Shown here: positions 35,173-45,000 of the stretch, piece by piece
Layout: every line of letters begins with the position of its first letter
Position numbering within the stretch: the first letter of the stretch is position 1
NCBI GenBank assembly: GCA_963800395.1
Contig: CAWDBD010000002.1
Span: 1 to 64,000, forward strand
DNA length: 64,000 nucleotides
Direction: 5' to 3'
Source: DASSBG01 sp963800395
GTDB taxonomy: Bacteria; Pseudomonadota; Gammaproteobacteria; Xanthomonadales; Rhodanobacteraceae
Program-made: the position numbers and the translations under genes
The notes under the pieces: generated by a model
The model's input: the letters and a program-made list of their open reading frames with translations, nothing else
What the model was told of the DNA's origin: nothing
Database searches by the model: none

Positions 35173-36234
35173 GTGGGACTGTTCACACCCAAATCACCAC
35201 CGCTAATCGGCGTTGACATCAGTTCGACAGCAGTAAAGCTGCTGCAACTCAGTCGGTCCGGGTCGCGCTATCGCGTTGAGCATTTCGCGGTGGAGCCCCT
35301 GCCGCCCAATGCCGTGGTGGAGAAAAACATCGTCGAGGTCGAGGCTGTTGGTGATGCCATCCGGCGAGCCCTGTCGCGCAGCGGTGCAAAAACCAGGGAC
35401 GCGGTGGCGGCTGTTGCCGGGTCCGCGGTCATCACCAAGTCGATCCCGATGCCTGCAGAACTGACCGAGGAAGAACTTGAGGGCCAGATCGAAGTCGAGG
35501 CCAACCAGTACATTCCCTATCCGATCGAGGAAGTCAGCCTGGACTTCGAGGTCATCGGTCCGGTCAAGGACAATCCGGAAATGGTCAACGTGTTGTTGGC
35601 CGCGTCGCGAACCGAGAACGTCGACATGCGCGTTGCCGCGCTGGATCTGGGTGGGCTCACCGCTCGGGTGATGGACGTCGAGGCATTCGCCATGGAGAAC
35701 GCATTCGCCCTGATTGCCGATCAACTGGCGGTGGGGCGCGACGCGCTGGTGGCAATGATCGATATTGGCGCCACCATGACCACGCTGATCGTGCTCAAGA
35801 ACGGGCGCACCATCTATGCACGCGAGCAGGTCTTCGGCGGCAAGCAGCTCACCGATGAAATCATGCGCCGCTACGGTCTCTCCTACGAGGAAGCCGGCCT
35901 GGCCAAACGTCAGGGTGGTTTGCCCGAGTCCTACGAAGCCGAAGCGCTGGAGCCTTTCAAGGAAGCCATGACCCAGCAGATCAGTCGACTGCTGCAGTTC
36001 TTCTTTGCCGGCAGCGAGTACAGCAAGGTCGACCAGGTGGTGCTGGCCGGGGGGTGCGCCTCCATTGACGGCGCTGCGGAGATGGTCGAGGAGCAGCTCG
36101 GCGTGCCCTGTGCCGTAGCCAACCCGCTGGCGCAGATGTCTCTGGCCTCGCGGATTCCCGCCCAGTCCCTGGCCGAGGACGCACCGGCCCTGATGATCGC
36201 CGCGGGCCTGGCCTTGAGGAGTTTTGCCTCATGA
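35173..36234 (+). CDS. pilM: Type IV pilus assembly ATPase-fold protein PilM
   Basis: Actin-like cytoplasmic protein of the pilus alignment subcomplex. The 353-residue product starts VGLFTPKSPPLIGVDISSTAVKLLQLS, the family N-terminus, which carries the nucleotide-binding GVDISS. It continues with ALVAMIDIGATMTTLIVL, the second phosphate loop. A GTG at 35173 with AAGGGG 7 bases upstream is preferred over the in-frame GTG at 35155. The stop overlaps pilN. It is the first gene of pilMNOPQ. Confidence 0.95.
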   Translation: MGLFTPKSPPLIGVDISSTAVKLLQLSRSGSRYRVEHFAVEPLPPNAVVEKNIVEVEAVGDAIRRALSRSGAKTRDAVAAVAGSAVITKSIPMPAELTEEELEGQIEVEANQYIPYPIEEVSLDFEVIGPVKDNPEMVNVLLAASRTENVDMRVAALDLGGLTARVMDVEAFAMENAFALIADQLAVGRDALVAMIDIGATMTTLIVLKNGRTIYAREQVFGGKQLTDEIMRRYGLSYEEAGLAKRQGGLPESYEAEALEPFKEAMTQQISRLLQFFFAGSEYSKVDQVVLAGGCASIDGAAEMVEEQLGVPCAVANPLAQMSLASRIPAQSLAEDAPALMIAAGLALRSFAS

Positions 36235-36833
36235 CCCGAATCAACCTACTACCCTGGCGCGAAGAGCGACGCAAACAGCGCGAGCGCGAGTTCTACGGCA
36301 TGCTCGGCGTGGCCGGCATCGTCGCCCTGGCCGTGGCGCTGCTCTGCGTCTTCTGGATGGGCGCGCGGATCAACAACCAGGAAGACCGCAACGACTACCT
36401 CAAGGCGCAGATCAAGCAGCTCGACGTGAAGATTGCGGAAATCAAGGATCTGGAAAAGACCCGTGCCCGCCTGCTTGCACGCAAGAAGATCATCGAGCAG
36501 TTGCAGGCCAACCGCTCGCAAATGGTGCACCTGTTCGACGAGCTGGTGAAAACCATTCCGGACAGCGTGCGCCTGACCAGCATGGCGCAGAATGGCAAGA
36601 ATCTGCATCTGGATGGGGTCGCACAGTCCAATGCCAGCGTCGCTACCTACATGCGCAATATTGACGCAACGCCCTGGCTCGGCAGCCCCGACCTCGGCAA
36701 GACCGAGAACAAGAGTGGCGATTCGGCACTGCCCTTCGTTTTCAACCTGGATACCAAGCTGACCAAGCCCGAAGACAGTGATGAAAAGGCTGACGGCGAG
36801 GCGTCGGGGTCTGCAGCGGGAGGCACGCCATGA
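36231..36833 (+). CDS. pilN: Type IV pilus assembly protein PilN
   Basis: Inner-membrane protein whose cytoplasmic tail INLLPWREERRKQRE binds PilM. The 200-residue product has that tail at residues 3-17, one membrane segment (GIVALAVALLCVFWMG), a coiled coil and a ferredoxin-like periplasmic domain. It overlaps pilM and pilO by four bases each. Confidence 0.94.
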   Translation: MTRINLLPWREERRKQREREFYGMLGVAGIVALAVALLCVFWMGARINNQEDRNDYLKAQIKQLDVKIAEIKDLEKTRARLLARKKIIEQLQANRSQMVHLFDELVKTIPDSVRLTSMAQNGKNLHLDGVAQSNASVATYMRNIDATPWLGSPDLGKTENKSGDSALPFVFNLDTKLTKPEDSDEKADGEASGSAAGGTP

Positions 36834-37480
36834 AATTCTGGGATGAACTGACCAATCTTGACCGAAACAATATCGGCGGCTGGCCCAGGTCGATCAAGTG
36901 GTTCTTCTGTGTCGTGCTGTTCGTCGTCATCGTATTCGGCATCTACTACTTCAAGATCAGCGACCAGCGGGACGAACTGGCCAAGACCCAGCGCACCGAG
37001 CAGCAGTTGCGCAAGGAGTTTTCCGACAAGCAGGCCAAGGTGGTCAACCTGGATGCGCTCAAGAAGCAGCTGTCGCAGATGCAGGACATGCTGCAGCAGT
37101 TGTTGAGGCAGCTGCCCAGCAAGACGGAAATGCCGGCATTGCTGGTGGATATCTCGCAAACGGCACTGGCGGCGGGCTTGCAGGTGGACCTGTTCCAGCC
37201 AGGGCCCGAGTCGGTCAAGGAGTTCTACGCGGAAAAGCCGATCAGCATCCGCATGGCCGGTACTTACCACCAGTTTGGTACCTTCATCAGCGGCGTCGCC
37301 TCGCTGCCGCGCGTGGTGATCCTGACGATGCATGATGTTGTCCTGAAGCCGGCCGGCAGTTCAGCCAGCAAAGGTCGGCCGCCCGGACAGCTGGTGATGC
37401 AGGGTATCGTCAAGACCTACCGCTATCTGGACGAGGACGAGACCGAAGCCCAGAACAACAAGCGGGGAGGTGGCAAGTGA
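36830..37480 (+). CDS. pilO: Type IV pilus assembly protein PilO
   Basis: Partner of PilN in the alignment complex. The 216-residue product has one membrane segment (KWFFCVVLFVVIVFGIYYFKI), a coiled coil and the phrase LPSKTEMPALLVDISQTALAAGL typical of PilO. It ends with a Lys/Gly-rich tail and overlaps pilP by four bases. Confidence 0.94.
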   Translation: MKFWDELTNLDRNNIGGWPRSIKWFFCVVLFVVIVFGIYYFKISDQRDELAKTQRTEQQLRKEFSDKQAKVVNLDALKKQLSQMQDMLQQLLRQLPSKTEMPALLVDISQTALAAGLQVDLFQPGPESVKEFYAEKPISIRMAGTYHQFGTFISGVASLPRVVILTMHDVVLKPAGSSASKGRPPGQLVMQGIVKTYRYLDEDETEAQNNKRGGGK

Positions 37481-38013
37481 ACACGCACACGACCCGAATT
37501 GCCAGTGTTGCGCTGCTCTCGGCAGCGGTCCTGTTGATGGCCGGCTGTGTCGGGGGCAAGTCGGATCTCGAGCAGTGGGTGGCGCAGCAAAAAGCAAGAA
37601 AAGGCGCACCGCTGCCCGCATTGCCAGTAGTCAAGACCTTCGAGACCTTTATTTATCAGGACCAGGACCTGCGTGATCCGTTTGCTTCGCCTGCCAACAG
37701 GGATGAGAAGACCGCGTCCACGCAGGGGCCAAGCCCCAACCCGGATCGCGTCAAGGAACCACTGGAATCGTTCGCCCTGGACAGCTTGAAGATGGTCGGC
37801 ACCATTGGTACCGGGCCCAAGGCGGTGGCTTTGCTGGAAGACGCGGACGGCGTCATTCACCGCGTCCATGACGGCAACTACGCAGGACAGAACTATGGGC
37901 ACATCATTTCAATTACCGAAGACAACATCGAGCTGGTGGAACTGGTGCCCGACGGCAACGGCGGCTGGATGGAGCGCAAGGCCAACATCGCATTGGGTGG
38001 AGAAAACCCATGA
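37477..38013 (+). CDS. pilP: Type IV pilus lipoprotein PilP
   Basis: Inner-membrane lipoprotein linking PilNO to the secretin PilQ. The 178-residue product has a lipobox (LMAGC), then the PilQ-interacting stretch YQDQDLRDPFASPANR and the beta domain LKMVGTIGTGPKAVALLEDADGVIHRV. The stop overlaps the pilQ start. Confidence 0.94.
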   Translation: MNTHTTRIASVALLSAAVLLMAGCVGGKSDLEQWVAQQKARKGAPLPALPVVKTFETFIYQDQDLRDPFASPANRDEKTASTQGPSPNPDRVKEPLESFALDSLKMVGTIGTGPKAVALLEDADGVIHRVHDGNYAGQNYGHIISITEDNIELVELVPDGNGGWMERKANIALGGENP

Positions 38014-40280
38014 GGACATTGGGGAACAAAACCATGAATACTGCTAATGCGCGTGCGTGCCTTGATGGCACGCGCTCCAACCGTGTCCACGCCCGCTGGG
38101 TCGGCATGCTCCTGTTACTGGTAGCCACGCTCGTGCTTGCGGCACCGGCGTATGCCCAGCACACCCTGAAAGACCTCAGTTATCAGGTTCTGCCGGGTGG
38201 CAAGGTGGCTCTGAGCCTGCACTTCGATGGTGCCGCCCCCAACCCCACTGCCTTTACCACGGACAAGCCGCCGCGCATTGCGCTGGACTTTGCCGATACA
38301 GCCAATACGGTTTCCAATCGCAGTGTCGACATCGGTACTGGTGCCACCTCGGGCGTGACCATTGTCACGTCCAACGGACGCACGCGTGTGGTTATCGATC
38401 TGTTCCGTCCGGCCACGTATCGCACCAATGTGAAGGGCGACACGCTGGTCGTTGACGTCGCCAATGGCAAGGAGAGCATCGGCAACTCCCAGTCCTACGC
38501 GGCAACTGACCCGACCAAGGCGCCGCCGCCCAGCGATGTCAGCGTCAGCAATATCGATTTCCGCCGCGGCGACAACGGCGCAGGCAAGATCATCATTGAT
38601 TTCAGCGGTCCGGGCGCCAATGCCGACATGCAGCGCAAGGACGATCAGATCAAGGTGAACCTTGGCCAGGTGCGCCTGCCCGGGAAATTTGCCAAGCATC
38701 TGGATGTCACCGACTTTGCCACCCCGGTGCGTTTCATCGAGACGCGCGCGGTTCCTGGTGGCGCCAGCATGCAGATCGCCGCCAGTGGCAATATCGAGAC
38801 CTCCGCCTATCAGACCGGTACCCAGTACGTGGTCACGGTCGAGCCCAAGACAGCGCCGAAGAAAAAAGAGCCGGAACTTGGTGCCGATGGCCGCCCCAAG
38901 GCGGTCTACACCGGTGATCGGGTGACCTTCAATTTCCAGGACATCCCGGTGCGTCAGGTGCTGCACCTGATTGCCAGTGAATCCAACTTCAATCTTGTGG
39001 TGGCCGACAGCGTCGGCGGTCAGGTCACGCTGCGCCTGGTCAATGTGCCCTGGGATCAGGCACTGGATATCGTGCTGCGTGCCAAGGGCCTGGACAAGCG
39101 CAAGGAAGGAAACGTCATCTGGGTTGCCCCGCAGAAGGAAATTGCTGATCGTGAACAGGCCATTGCCGAGGCACGCCAGCAGCAGGAGCAGAATGCAGAA
39201 CTGATTTCGGCCTATATACCGATCAGTTACGGCAAGGCCGCGGACATCGCCAAGCTGATGACCGAGGGAAGCATGAAAGGCGGCGGTGGCGGTGGCGGCA
39301 AGGGTGCGCAGACCCGCGGCTTCCTGTCGCCACGTGGCAGCGTATCCTTCGACCAGCGAACCAATACCCTTCTGGTCAACGACACGCCGGACAAGGTCAA
39401 TCAAGTTCGCGCACTGGTGGCCAAGCTCGACAAGCCGGTGGAGCAGGTGCTGATCGAATCACGCATCGTGGTCGCCACCGACGACTATGCCCGCGATCTC
39501 GGGGTCAAGTTCGGTGTCAGCGGCGGCTATGAAGACAAAAACGGCAATGTGATCACCACCAGCGGCAGCCTCAATGCCACTGACGGCATGGTCAATCAGG
39601 CGCTGGTCAACCGCTTCAACAACACGGGTAGCGGCTTGCCGGTGGTGACGCCAACCAACACGCCTTCCCTGGGTGATCGCCTCAATGTCAACCTGCCCGC
39701 CGCGACCAAGGCCGGCAGCTTTGGTCTGGCCATACTGGGCGCCGACTATCTGCTGGACCTGGAACTGAGCGCGGCCCAGACCGAGGGCAAGAGTGAAATC
39801 ATCTCCAGCCCGCGCGTGATCACGGCCAACCAGCAGCAGGCCACGATCTCGCAGGGTCAGCAGATCGGCTACCAGACCGTGACCTCCAGCGGTGCCGGTG
39901 GCGGCGCCTTGCCGCAGGTGCAGTTCAAGGATGTCACCCTGAAGCTCGAGGTCACGCCGACCATCACCGCGGATGGCCGCGTGTTCCTCAACCTCAACGT
40001 GCACAAGGACTCGCTGGCGGGCTACTACCAGGGCCCGACTGGCCAGATCCCGATCATCGATACCCGCCAGATCCAGACGTCGGTGCTGGTGGACAACGGT
40101 GCCACGGTGGTGCTTGGTGGCATTCTCGAAATCAACAAGACCGACAACCTTACCAAGGTCCCGTTCCTGGGCGATATTCCGGGTGTGGGCGCCTTGTTCC
40201 GCAACAAGAGCAAGAAGAGCAACCACGCCGAGCTGCTGGTCTTCGTGACCCCGCGCATCCTCGACCAGAAACTGAACTGA
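38010..40280 (+). CDS. pilQ: Type IV pilus secretin PilQ
   Basis: Outer-membrane channel for the pilus fibre. The 756-residue product has a signal peptide (ending APAYAQ), two AMIN-type peptidoglycan-binding domains (SYQVLPGGKVALSLHF, SNIDFRRGDNGAG), an STN domain (FNFQDIPVRQVLHLIA) and a secretin core. The core carries RQIQTSVLVDNGATVVLGGI and ends in VPFLGDIPGVGALFR. A Gly-rich linker (KGGGGGGG) lies before the N-domain repeat. Both 38010 (GGAG 8 bases upstream, overlapping pilP) and 38034 are possible starts. Confidence 0.95.
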   Translation: MRTLGNKTMNTANARACLDGTRSNRVHARWVGMLLLLVATLVLAAPAYAQHTLKDLSYQVLPGGKVALSLHFDGAAPNPTAFTTDKPPRIALDFADTANTVSNRSVDIGTGATSGVTIVTSNGRTRVVIDLFRPATYRTNVKGDTLVVDVANGKESIGNSQSYAATDPTKAPPPSDVSVSNIDFRRGDNGAGKIIIDFSGPGANADMQRKDDQIKVNLGQVRLPGKFAKHLDVTDFATPVRFIETRAVPGGASMQIAASGNIETSAYQTGTQYVVTVEPKTAPKKKEPELGADGRPKAVYTGDRVTFNFQDIPVRQVLHLIASESNFNLVVADSVGGQVTLRLVNVPWDQALDIVLRAKGLDKRKEGNVIWVAPQKEIADREQAIAEARQQQEQNAELISAYIPISYGKAADIAKLMTEGSMKGGGGGGGKGAQTRGFLSPRGSVSFDQRTNTLLVNDTPDKVNQVRALVAKLDKPVEQVLIESRIVVATDDYARDLGVKFGVSGGYEDKNGNVITTSGSLNATDGMVNQALVNRFNNTGSGLPVVTPTNTPSLGDRLNVNLPAATKAGSFGLAILGADYLLDLELSAAQTEGKSEIISSPRVITANQQQATISQGQQIGYQTVTSSGAGGGALPQVQFKDVTLKLEVTPTITADGRVFLNLNVHKDSLAGYYQGPTGQIPIIDTRQIQTSVLVDNGATVVLGGILEINKTDNLTKVPFLGDIPGVGALFRNKSKKSNHAELLVFVTPRILDQKLN

Positions 40281-40333
40281 GCAGGGCAGTGCCAGCTGCC
40301 AAAGCCAAGAAGACAAATATTCGGAGAAGTCAC

Positions 40334-42631
40334 ATGAAATCCCTTTTCAAGCTCTGTCTGCCACTGCTGGCCACTGCCCTGCTCGCCAGTTGCGGTGGCG
40401 GTGGCGGTGATGGCCACGGCGGATTCACGCCACCGGCCAGCGGCAAGATCACAATCACCGCAGAGACCCAGGATCTGCCCCTCAACTCGTTGGGAGCCCT
40501 TCCGAGCCCCGGTGGCCCGTTCACCACCGAGGTGACCATCACGCTGCGCCGCCGAGACGGCAGCCTGATCAACGATGCCACCACGGTCAACGTCGACATC
40601 AGTCCAAAGGCGGTGGCTACATTCTCCACACTGGACGACCCGACCACGACTGACGTCAACGAGATCCAGTATCGCCTGGGTCAGGGTCCGGTTGACGTAG
40701 TGGCGGGCCAGGCAACGGTGTTTGTCACGGCCTACAAGACTGCCGGCACGGCCAAGTTGACGGTCACGTCACCGGCTGTGAATGGTCTCTCCATCCAGTC
40801 CGCATCGATGGACTTCACTGTCGGCAATGTTGCCGCCCCGACCCCGGCGAATATCGATCTCAGCAGTCAGTATCCCGGCGTCTACCTGGCCAGTTCCGGC
40901 GGCCGCAGCAGCAGCCTCATCACCGCGGTGGTCACCGATGCCGGCAACCAGACAGTCCCCGACACGGACGCTGCCAATGTGCAGTTCGAAATCGTGGGGG
41001 ATGCCACCAACGGTACTCTGTCCGGTGACTCGGGCAACGGCCAGACCGTCCAGGTGCACACCACCAAGGGCGTGGCGCATGCCTCCTTCAAGGCCGGGAG
41101 CGTTCAAGGTCCTGTGACGGTCAAGGTAACCGCTGATGGTGCCGACAACAACGTCGCCAATGGCATCACTGACCCGGTGACAAACACCACTACCATCGTG
41201 GTGTCCGACGGACAGCTTTACAGTCTGGAAATCACCTCGCCGGTGTTTGCCAGCGAGCTACCCGGTATCACGGTCAACTCGCTCCCGGTATCCGGCAATA
41301 CCCAACCTGCCTCGGGCAGCACCAGCCTGATCCCGCCTGATCCGGACGCCACGCTCAGCCTGACCGTCAGCGCGCTGGCAACCGATCGCCAGGGCAACCC
41401 GGTACTTCCTGGAACAGCCATCCGCTTCGGTTCGGTGGATGAACCGGTGTGGCCGTTTGAAACCACGGGTTCGATTTCTGACTGCAATGGTGGCTCGGTC
41501 GCTTCTGCCAATCATTTCCAGATCGCCGGATGTGACGGCAATCCCCAGGAAGGCGGCAACCTGTTCACGGCGCCGGCGGGACAATTCCTCACGGCCGGTG
41601 GTGGCGCCGGGCCCGGCGATGCGCTGGTGGTGTTCGGCAAGGCGGTCCAGGGCAACGCCAACCTGGAAAGCGCCCTCACGGTCGGCAATGTCAACAGCCA
41701 GACCAGCCTGAACGCGACCTCCAGCTTCAATCTCAATGACACGACCGGAAGCTCGGTCAACAATGGCGCCGTGCTTCCCTACCTGATCGGTCGCTCACTG
41801 CATGGCAATATCACGGCTACCGGCAATACCAATGATGTCGGCGTGGCCAGCGCCAAGCTGACCTACACGGTCAACTCGGTGGGGCATGCCGTGGCCATCT
41901 GGTCGCAGGGCGCCGGCGCGGATCGCGTCACCGATGCATTGACCCTGACCTATCCGGGTGTTGCGCCAGCGAAGCTGACGGCCTTCCCGGATCCGATTCC
42001 GGGCAATACCACGACCAATGTCACTGCCTGCCTGACGGATGCGCTGGGGATTCCTTTGCGCGGTGTCCCGGTCAGTTTCGCATTCCAGCTTGATGGCGGC
42101 ACCGGCTCTGTGGACGGCGTGGCCTCGAGCGGTGTCATGGGTAACGTGACCGGTGCCGATGGCTGCACGACTGGCGCGGTATCGACCAACGGGCTGCCGG
42201 TCACCACGGGTACCGGCAACAGCGGCGTGCTGAACTTCAGCGCCGCCGGCGCCACGGCCCAGGTGGAGATTCTGGTCAAGATCAGCTTCCTGTCAGCCTC
42301 CCCGAGTTCGGTTTGTACCTGGACTGCGGATACGGGTATTACGGAGAACGCGGCAACCATCTATGTCACCGCCTACTCCCAGGGCGGCGGCACGGCCTCT
42401 GACGTTACCGTCAATGCAAGCTGCGACAGCGGGGTGAATGTCGACCCGACGTCGGGCACGACGAACTCGTCCGGTTATGCGACCTTCCAGGTAGTTGCGG
42501 ATGATGGCGTCGTTGGAACATGCACTTTTACTGCCACGGATGCACGCAGCGACACGGTTGCGGTTGGTGGCTCTGGCGCTGTCAGCAGTGGCGGATTCAG
42601 CCCGGCCTTGAGTTGCCCGGTCAAGAACTGA
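40334..42631 (+). CDS. Large Ig-like-domain lipoprotein downstream of pilQ
   Basis: The 765-residue product has a lipobox (LLASC, Cys20) followed by Gly/Asp-rich spacer, then repeated beta domains with bacterial Ig-like (Big_1-type) phrases: TVTDAGNQTVPDTDAANVQFEIVGD, ATDRQGNPVLPGTAIRFGS, CLTDALGIPLRGVPVSFAFQLDGGTGSVDG. It contains Cys pairs late in the protein. The gene starts 53 bases after pilQ with CGGAGAAG before the ATG and no terminator in between, so it likely belongs to the pil operon. That suggests an outer-membrane or surface role near the pilus, such as secretin stabilisation or adhesion. This role is an inference. Confidence 0.7.
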   Translation: MKSLFKLCLPLLATALLASCGGGGGDGHGGFTPPASGKITITAETQDLPLNSLGALPSPGGPFTTEVTITLRRRDGSLINDATTVNVDISPKAVATFSTLDDPTTTDVNEIQYRLGQGPVDVVAGQATVFVTAYKTAGTAKLTVTSPAVNGLSIQSASMDFTVGNVAAPTPANIDLSSQYPGVYLASSGGRSSSLITAVVTDAGNQTVPDTDAANVQFEIVGDATNGTLSGDSGNGQTVQVHTTKGVAHASFKAGSVQGPVTVKVTADGADNNVANGITDPVTNTTTIVVSDGQLYSLEITSPVFASELPGITVNSLPVSGNTQPASGSTSLIPPDPDATLSLTVSALATDRQGNPVLPGTAIRFGSVDEPVWPFETTGSISDCNGGSVASANHFQIAGCDGNPQEGGNLFTAPAGQFLTAGGGAGPGDALVVFGKAVQGNANLESALTVGNVNSQTSLNATSSFNLNDTTGSSVNNGAVLPYLIGRSLHGNITATGNTNDVGVASAKLTYTVNSVGHAVAIWSQGAGADRVTDALTLTYPGVAPAKLTAFPDPIPGNTTTNVTACLTDALGIPLRGVPVSFAFQLDGGTGSVDGVASSGVMGNVTGADGCTTGAVSTNGLPVTTGTGNSGVLNFSAAGATAQVEILVKISFLSASPSSVCTWTADTGITENAATIYVTAYSQGGGTASDVTVNASCDSGVNVDPTSGTTNSSGYATFQVVADDGVVGTCTFTATDARSDTVAVGGSGAVSSGGFSPALSCPVKN

Positions 42632-42668
42632 CAACGGCCGCAAGGAAAGTACATCTCGAAGGACAAGC

Positions 42669-42698
42669 CTGCGGGGGTCGCGTTTGCGGCCCCCGCAG
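42669..42698 (+). terminator. Rho-independent-like terminator after the pil operon
   Basis: CTGCGGGGGTCGC and GCGGCCCCCGCAG form a 13-bp stem (one G-T pair) with GTTT loop, followed by CGTTTTG. It ends the pilMNOPQ-lipoprotein unit. Confidence 0.7.
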
Positions 42699-42867
42699 CG
42701 TTTTGCGGTTTCGCGAACGGCCACCAACTGGTTTGCCATTGCGCGAACTCGTCACGGCATGCCACGCTTGGTAACACGTGCCGCACAGCTTCGCGCCAAT
42801 TCCGGCAGCCGTTAAACTATTCATGCCTTTTGCGGTCGATACAGTGTCACAGCATTGTCCAAAAGCC

Positions 42868-43866
42868 ATGGATCAAACGGTTACCACTGAACAGAAGACA
42901 CCCTTGCAATCACGCTTCGCAGCGCTGAACGAGCACCTGAATCGAGCCATCCTGGGCCAGAAGGACCTGGTGCGACGGCTACTGACCGTCGTGCTGGCCG
43001 ATGGTCACCTGCTGGTCGAAGGGGCGCCCGGGCTGGCCAAGACCACCGCCATCAAGAAGCTGGCGGAGTGCATCGAGGCCAGTTTTCACCGGATCCAGTT
43101 CACGCCGGATCTCCTGCCGGCAGACCTGACAGGCACCGAGATTTTTCGGCCGCAGACCGCAAGCTTCGAGTTCGAGCAGGGTCCGCTGTTCCACAACATC
43201 GTGCTCGCCGACGAGGTCAACCGTGCCCCGGCCAAGGTCCAGTCGGCGCTTCTGGAAGCCATGGGCGAGCGGCAGATCACCATCGGCCGACGTACCTGGC
43301 CGCTGCCGCCGTTGTTCATGGTGATGGCCACCCAGAATCCGATCGAGCAGGAAGGCACGTTTCCCCTGCCGGAGGCGCAGCTGGACCGATTCACCATGCA
43401 TGTGCGCGTGGGTTATCCCGAGGCGAGCACGGAGCGCGATATCGTCGCACTTGCGCATCGACGCGCTCTGGAACCGGCAACGCAGCCTGTTCGAAGCAAT
43501 CACATTCTCGCCCCGCAGCAGGTATTCGATGCGCGCACCGAGGTTCTTGGGGTGCATGTTGCCGATGGACTGGCCGAGTACATGGTGCAATTGGTTCTTG
43601 CCAGTCGCGATGCCGCGGTGATCGATGCCGAATTGGCCCGCTGGATCACCTGGGGTGCCAGTCCACGCGGCAGCATTGCACTGGACCGTTGCACCCGCGC
43701 CCACGCCTGGCTCGATGGTCGCGACTATGCCTTGCCCGCGGACGTGCATGCGGTGGTGCATGACGTTCTGCGACACCGAGTCCTGCCAAGCTACGAAGCC
43801 GAAGCCGAAGGCATCAGCCCCGATCAGATCATCGACCGGCTGCTGGAGCGGGTAGCTTTGCCATGA
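42868..43866 (+). CDS. moxR: MoxR-family AAA+ ATPase
   Basis: AAA+ chaperone-like ATPase that pairs with VWA proteins. The 332-residue product has Walker A GAPGLAKTT, Walker B VLADEVNR, sensor NPIEQEGTFPLPEAQLDRF and Arg finger region, all as in MoxR. The ATG at 42868 replaces an upstream open frame that crosses the intergenic gap. It opens an operon with DUF58, DUF4381, VWA, VWA-TPR and BatD genes, which suggests envelope stress or complex-assembly work. Confidence 0.94.
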   Translation: MDQTVTTEQKTPLQSRFAALNEHLNRAILGQKDLVRRLLTVVLADGHLLVEGAPGLAKTTAIKKLAECIEASFHRIQFTPDLLPADLTGTEIFRPQTASFEFEQGPLFHNIVLADEVNRAPAKVQSALLEAMGERQITIGRRTWPLPPLFMVMATQNPIEQEGTFPLPEAQLDRFTMHVRVGYPEASTERDIVALAHRRALEPATQPVRSNHILAPQQVFDARTEVLGVHVADGLAEYMVQLVLASRDAAVIDAELARWITWGASPRGSIALDRCTRAHAWLDGRDYALPADVHAVVHDVLRHRVLPSYEAEAEGISPDQIIDRLLERVALP

Positions 43867-43907
43867 TGGCCGGCATCGGCACATGGAAAATCCTTTCAAA
43901 TTGCGCA

Positions 43908-43936
43908 GGATGCTGCTGAGTACAGCGAAGCGCATC
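43908..43936. repeat. Degenerate half of the REP-like palindrome
   Basis: GGATGCTGCTGAGTACAGCGAAGCGCATC in the moxR-DUF58 gap matches the left arm of the palindrome at 32358 with several changes; no good second arm follows. Confidence 0.4.
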
Positions 43937-44049
43937 GTCGCCATACGCGGGTTTGTGCCCTTGCACTACGCGGCGCTCAGCGGTATCCGACGCGCCGTAC
44001 CAGTTGCCGCGAACCCTGACCATCACCTTGGCCTGCCTTGTTCACGCGC

Positions 44050-45000
44050 ATGATTTTTACCGGCACGCAAAAACGACCTGAGACCCCATCTGGCGACGGA
44101 CTGGCTCACGCCAGCCTCGACGAACTGCTGGCGCTGCGTCATCAGGTGCCGCGTCTGCGCGCCGGTGTGCGAGCCCGCTCGGCACCTGCCGGGCAGCATC
44201 TGAGTCACCTGCATGCACGTGGGGTCGACTATGCCGAATCGCGCATCTATCAGCCCGGAGACGATATCCGGGTCATGGACTGGCGGGTCACCGCACGTAC
44301 CGGCAAACCGCATACCAAGCTTTTTTTCGAGGAGCGCGAGCGCGATCTGCTGGTGCTGCTTGATCTGAACAGTAGCATGCGCTTTGGAACGCGCAAGCGC
44401 TTCAAGTCGGTTCAGGCCATTCGTGCAGCGGCACTGGCTGCGTGGACAAGTGCGGCGGCTGGCGACCGGGTCGGTGCGCTGGTGTTTGGTCCGCAGTCCA
44501 GCTGGATTCGGCCGCGCGGAGGACCCCGGGGTGTCCTGGCGCTGTTGCGGGACCTGCTTCGTGTCGATGCCGCTGCCACCGATTCGAGTGCTGAGCAGGT
44601 CTTGTCCAGTGCGCTCGACCAGGCATCGCGTTGCCTGCACAGTGGTAGTCGTTTGGTGCTGATCAGCGATGGCTTCAGTTGTGACGTCGATTCGAGGGTA
44701 CGGCTTGCGCGCCTGCGGCAGAAGGCCGATGTCGCGATTCTTGGCGTGGCCGACCCGCTGGAGATGCAGGCGCCTTCGGTACGCACGCTTGCGGTGGAAA
44801 GCGAAGGTCAACGGGTGCAGTTGCAGCTTGATGATCGCGCATCCCGAAATGCCTTTGAGGCGGCGATGGGGCGCGGGCGTCGCCAGCTGGACCAATGTGC
44901 GCGTCAGTGCGGCATCCGGCCAGTGTGGATTGACACGACTTCGGATCTGCACCAGGTCATGCGCCAGCTTTTTCGCGAGACACTCGGGGGGCGCCGATGA
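44050..45000 (+). CDS. DUF58 family protein (VWA-like)
   Basis: The 316-residue product has the DUF58 signature region ARGVDYAESRIYQPGDDIRVMDWRVTARTGKPHTKLFFEERERD followed by LLVLLDLNSSMRFG, a degenerate MIDAS motif. In MoxR operons such proteins bridge the AAA+ ATPase and the membrane-bound VWA proteins. A TTG in frame at 44038 is possible but the ATG at 44050 is used. The stop overlaps the DUF4381 gene by four bases. Confidence 0.9.
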   Translation: MIFTGTQKRPETPSGDGLAHASLDELLALRHQVPRLRAGVRARSAPAGQHLSHLHARGVDYAESRIYQPGDDIRVMDWRVTARTGKPHTKLFFEERERDLLVLLDLNSSMRFGTRKRFKSVQAIRAAALAAWTSAAAGDRVGALVFGPQSSWIRPRGGPRGVLALLRDLLRVDAAATDSSAEQVLSSALDQASRCLHSGSRLVLISDGFSCDVDSRVRLARLRQKADVAILGVADPLEMQAPSVRTLAVESEGQRVQLQLDDRASRNAFEAAMGRGRRQLDQCARQCGIRPVWIDTTSDLHQVMRQLFRETLGGRR

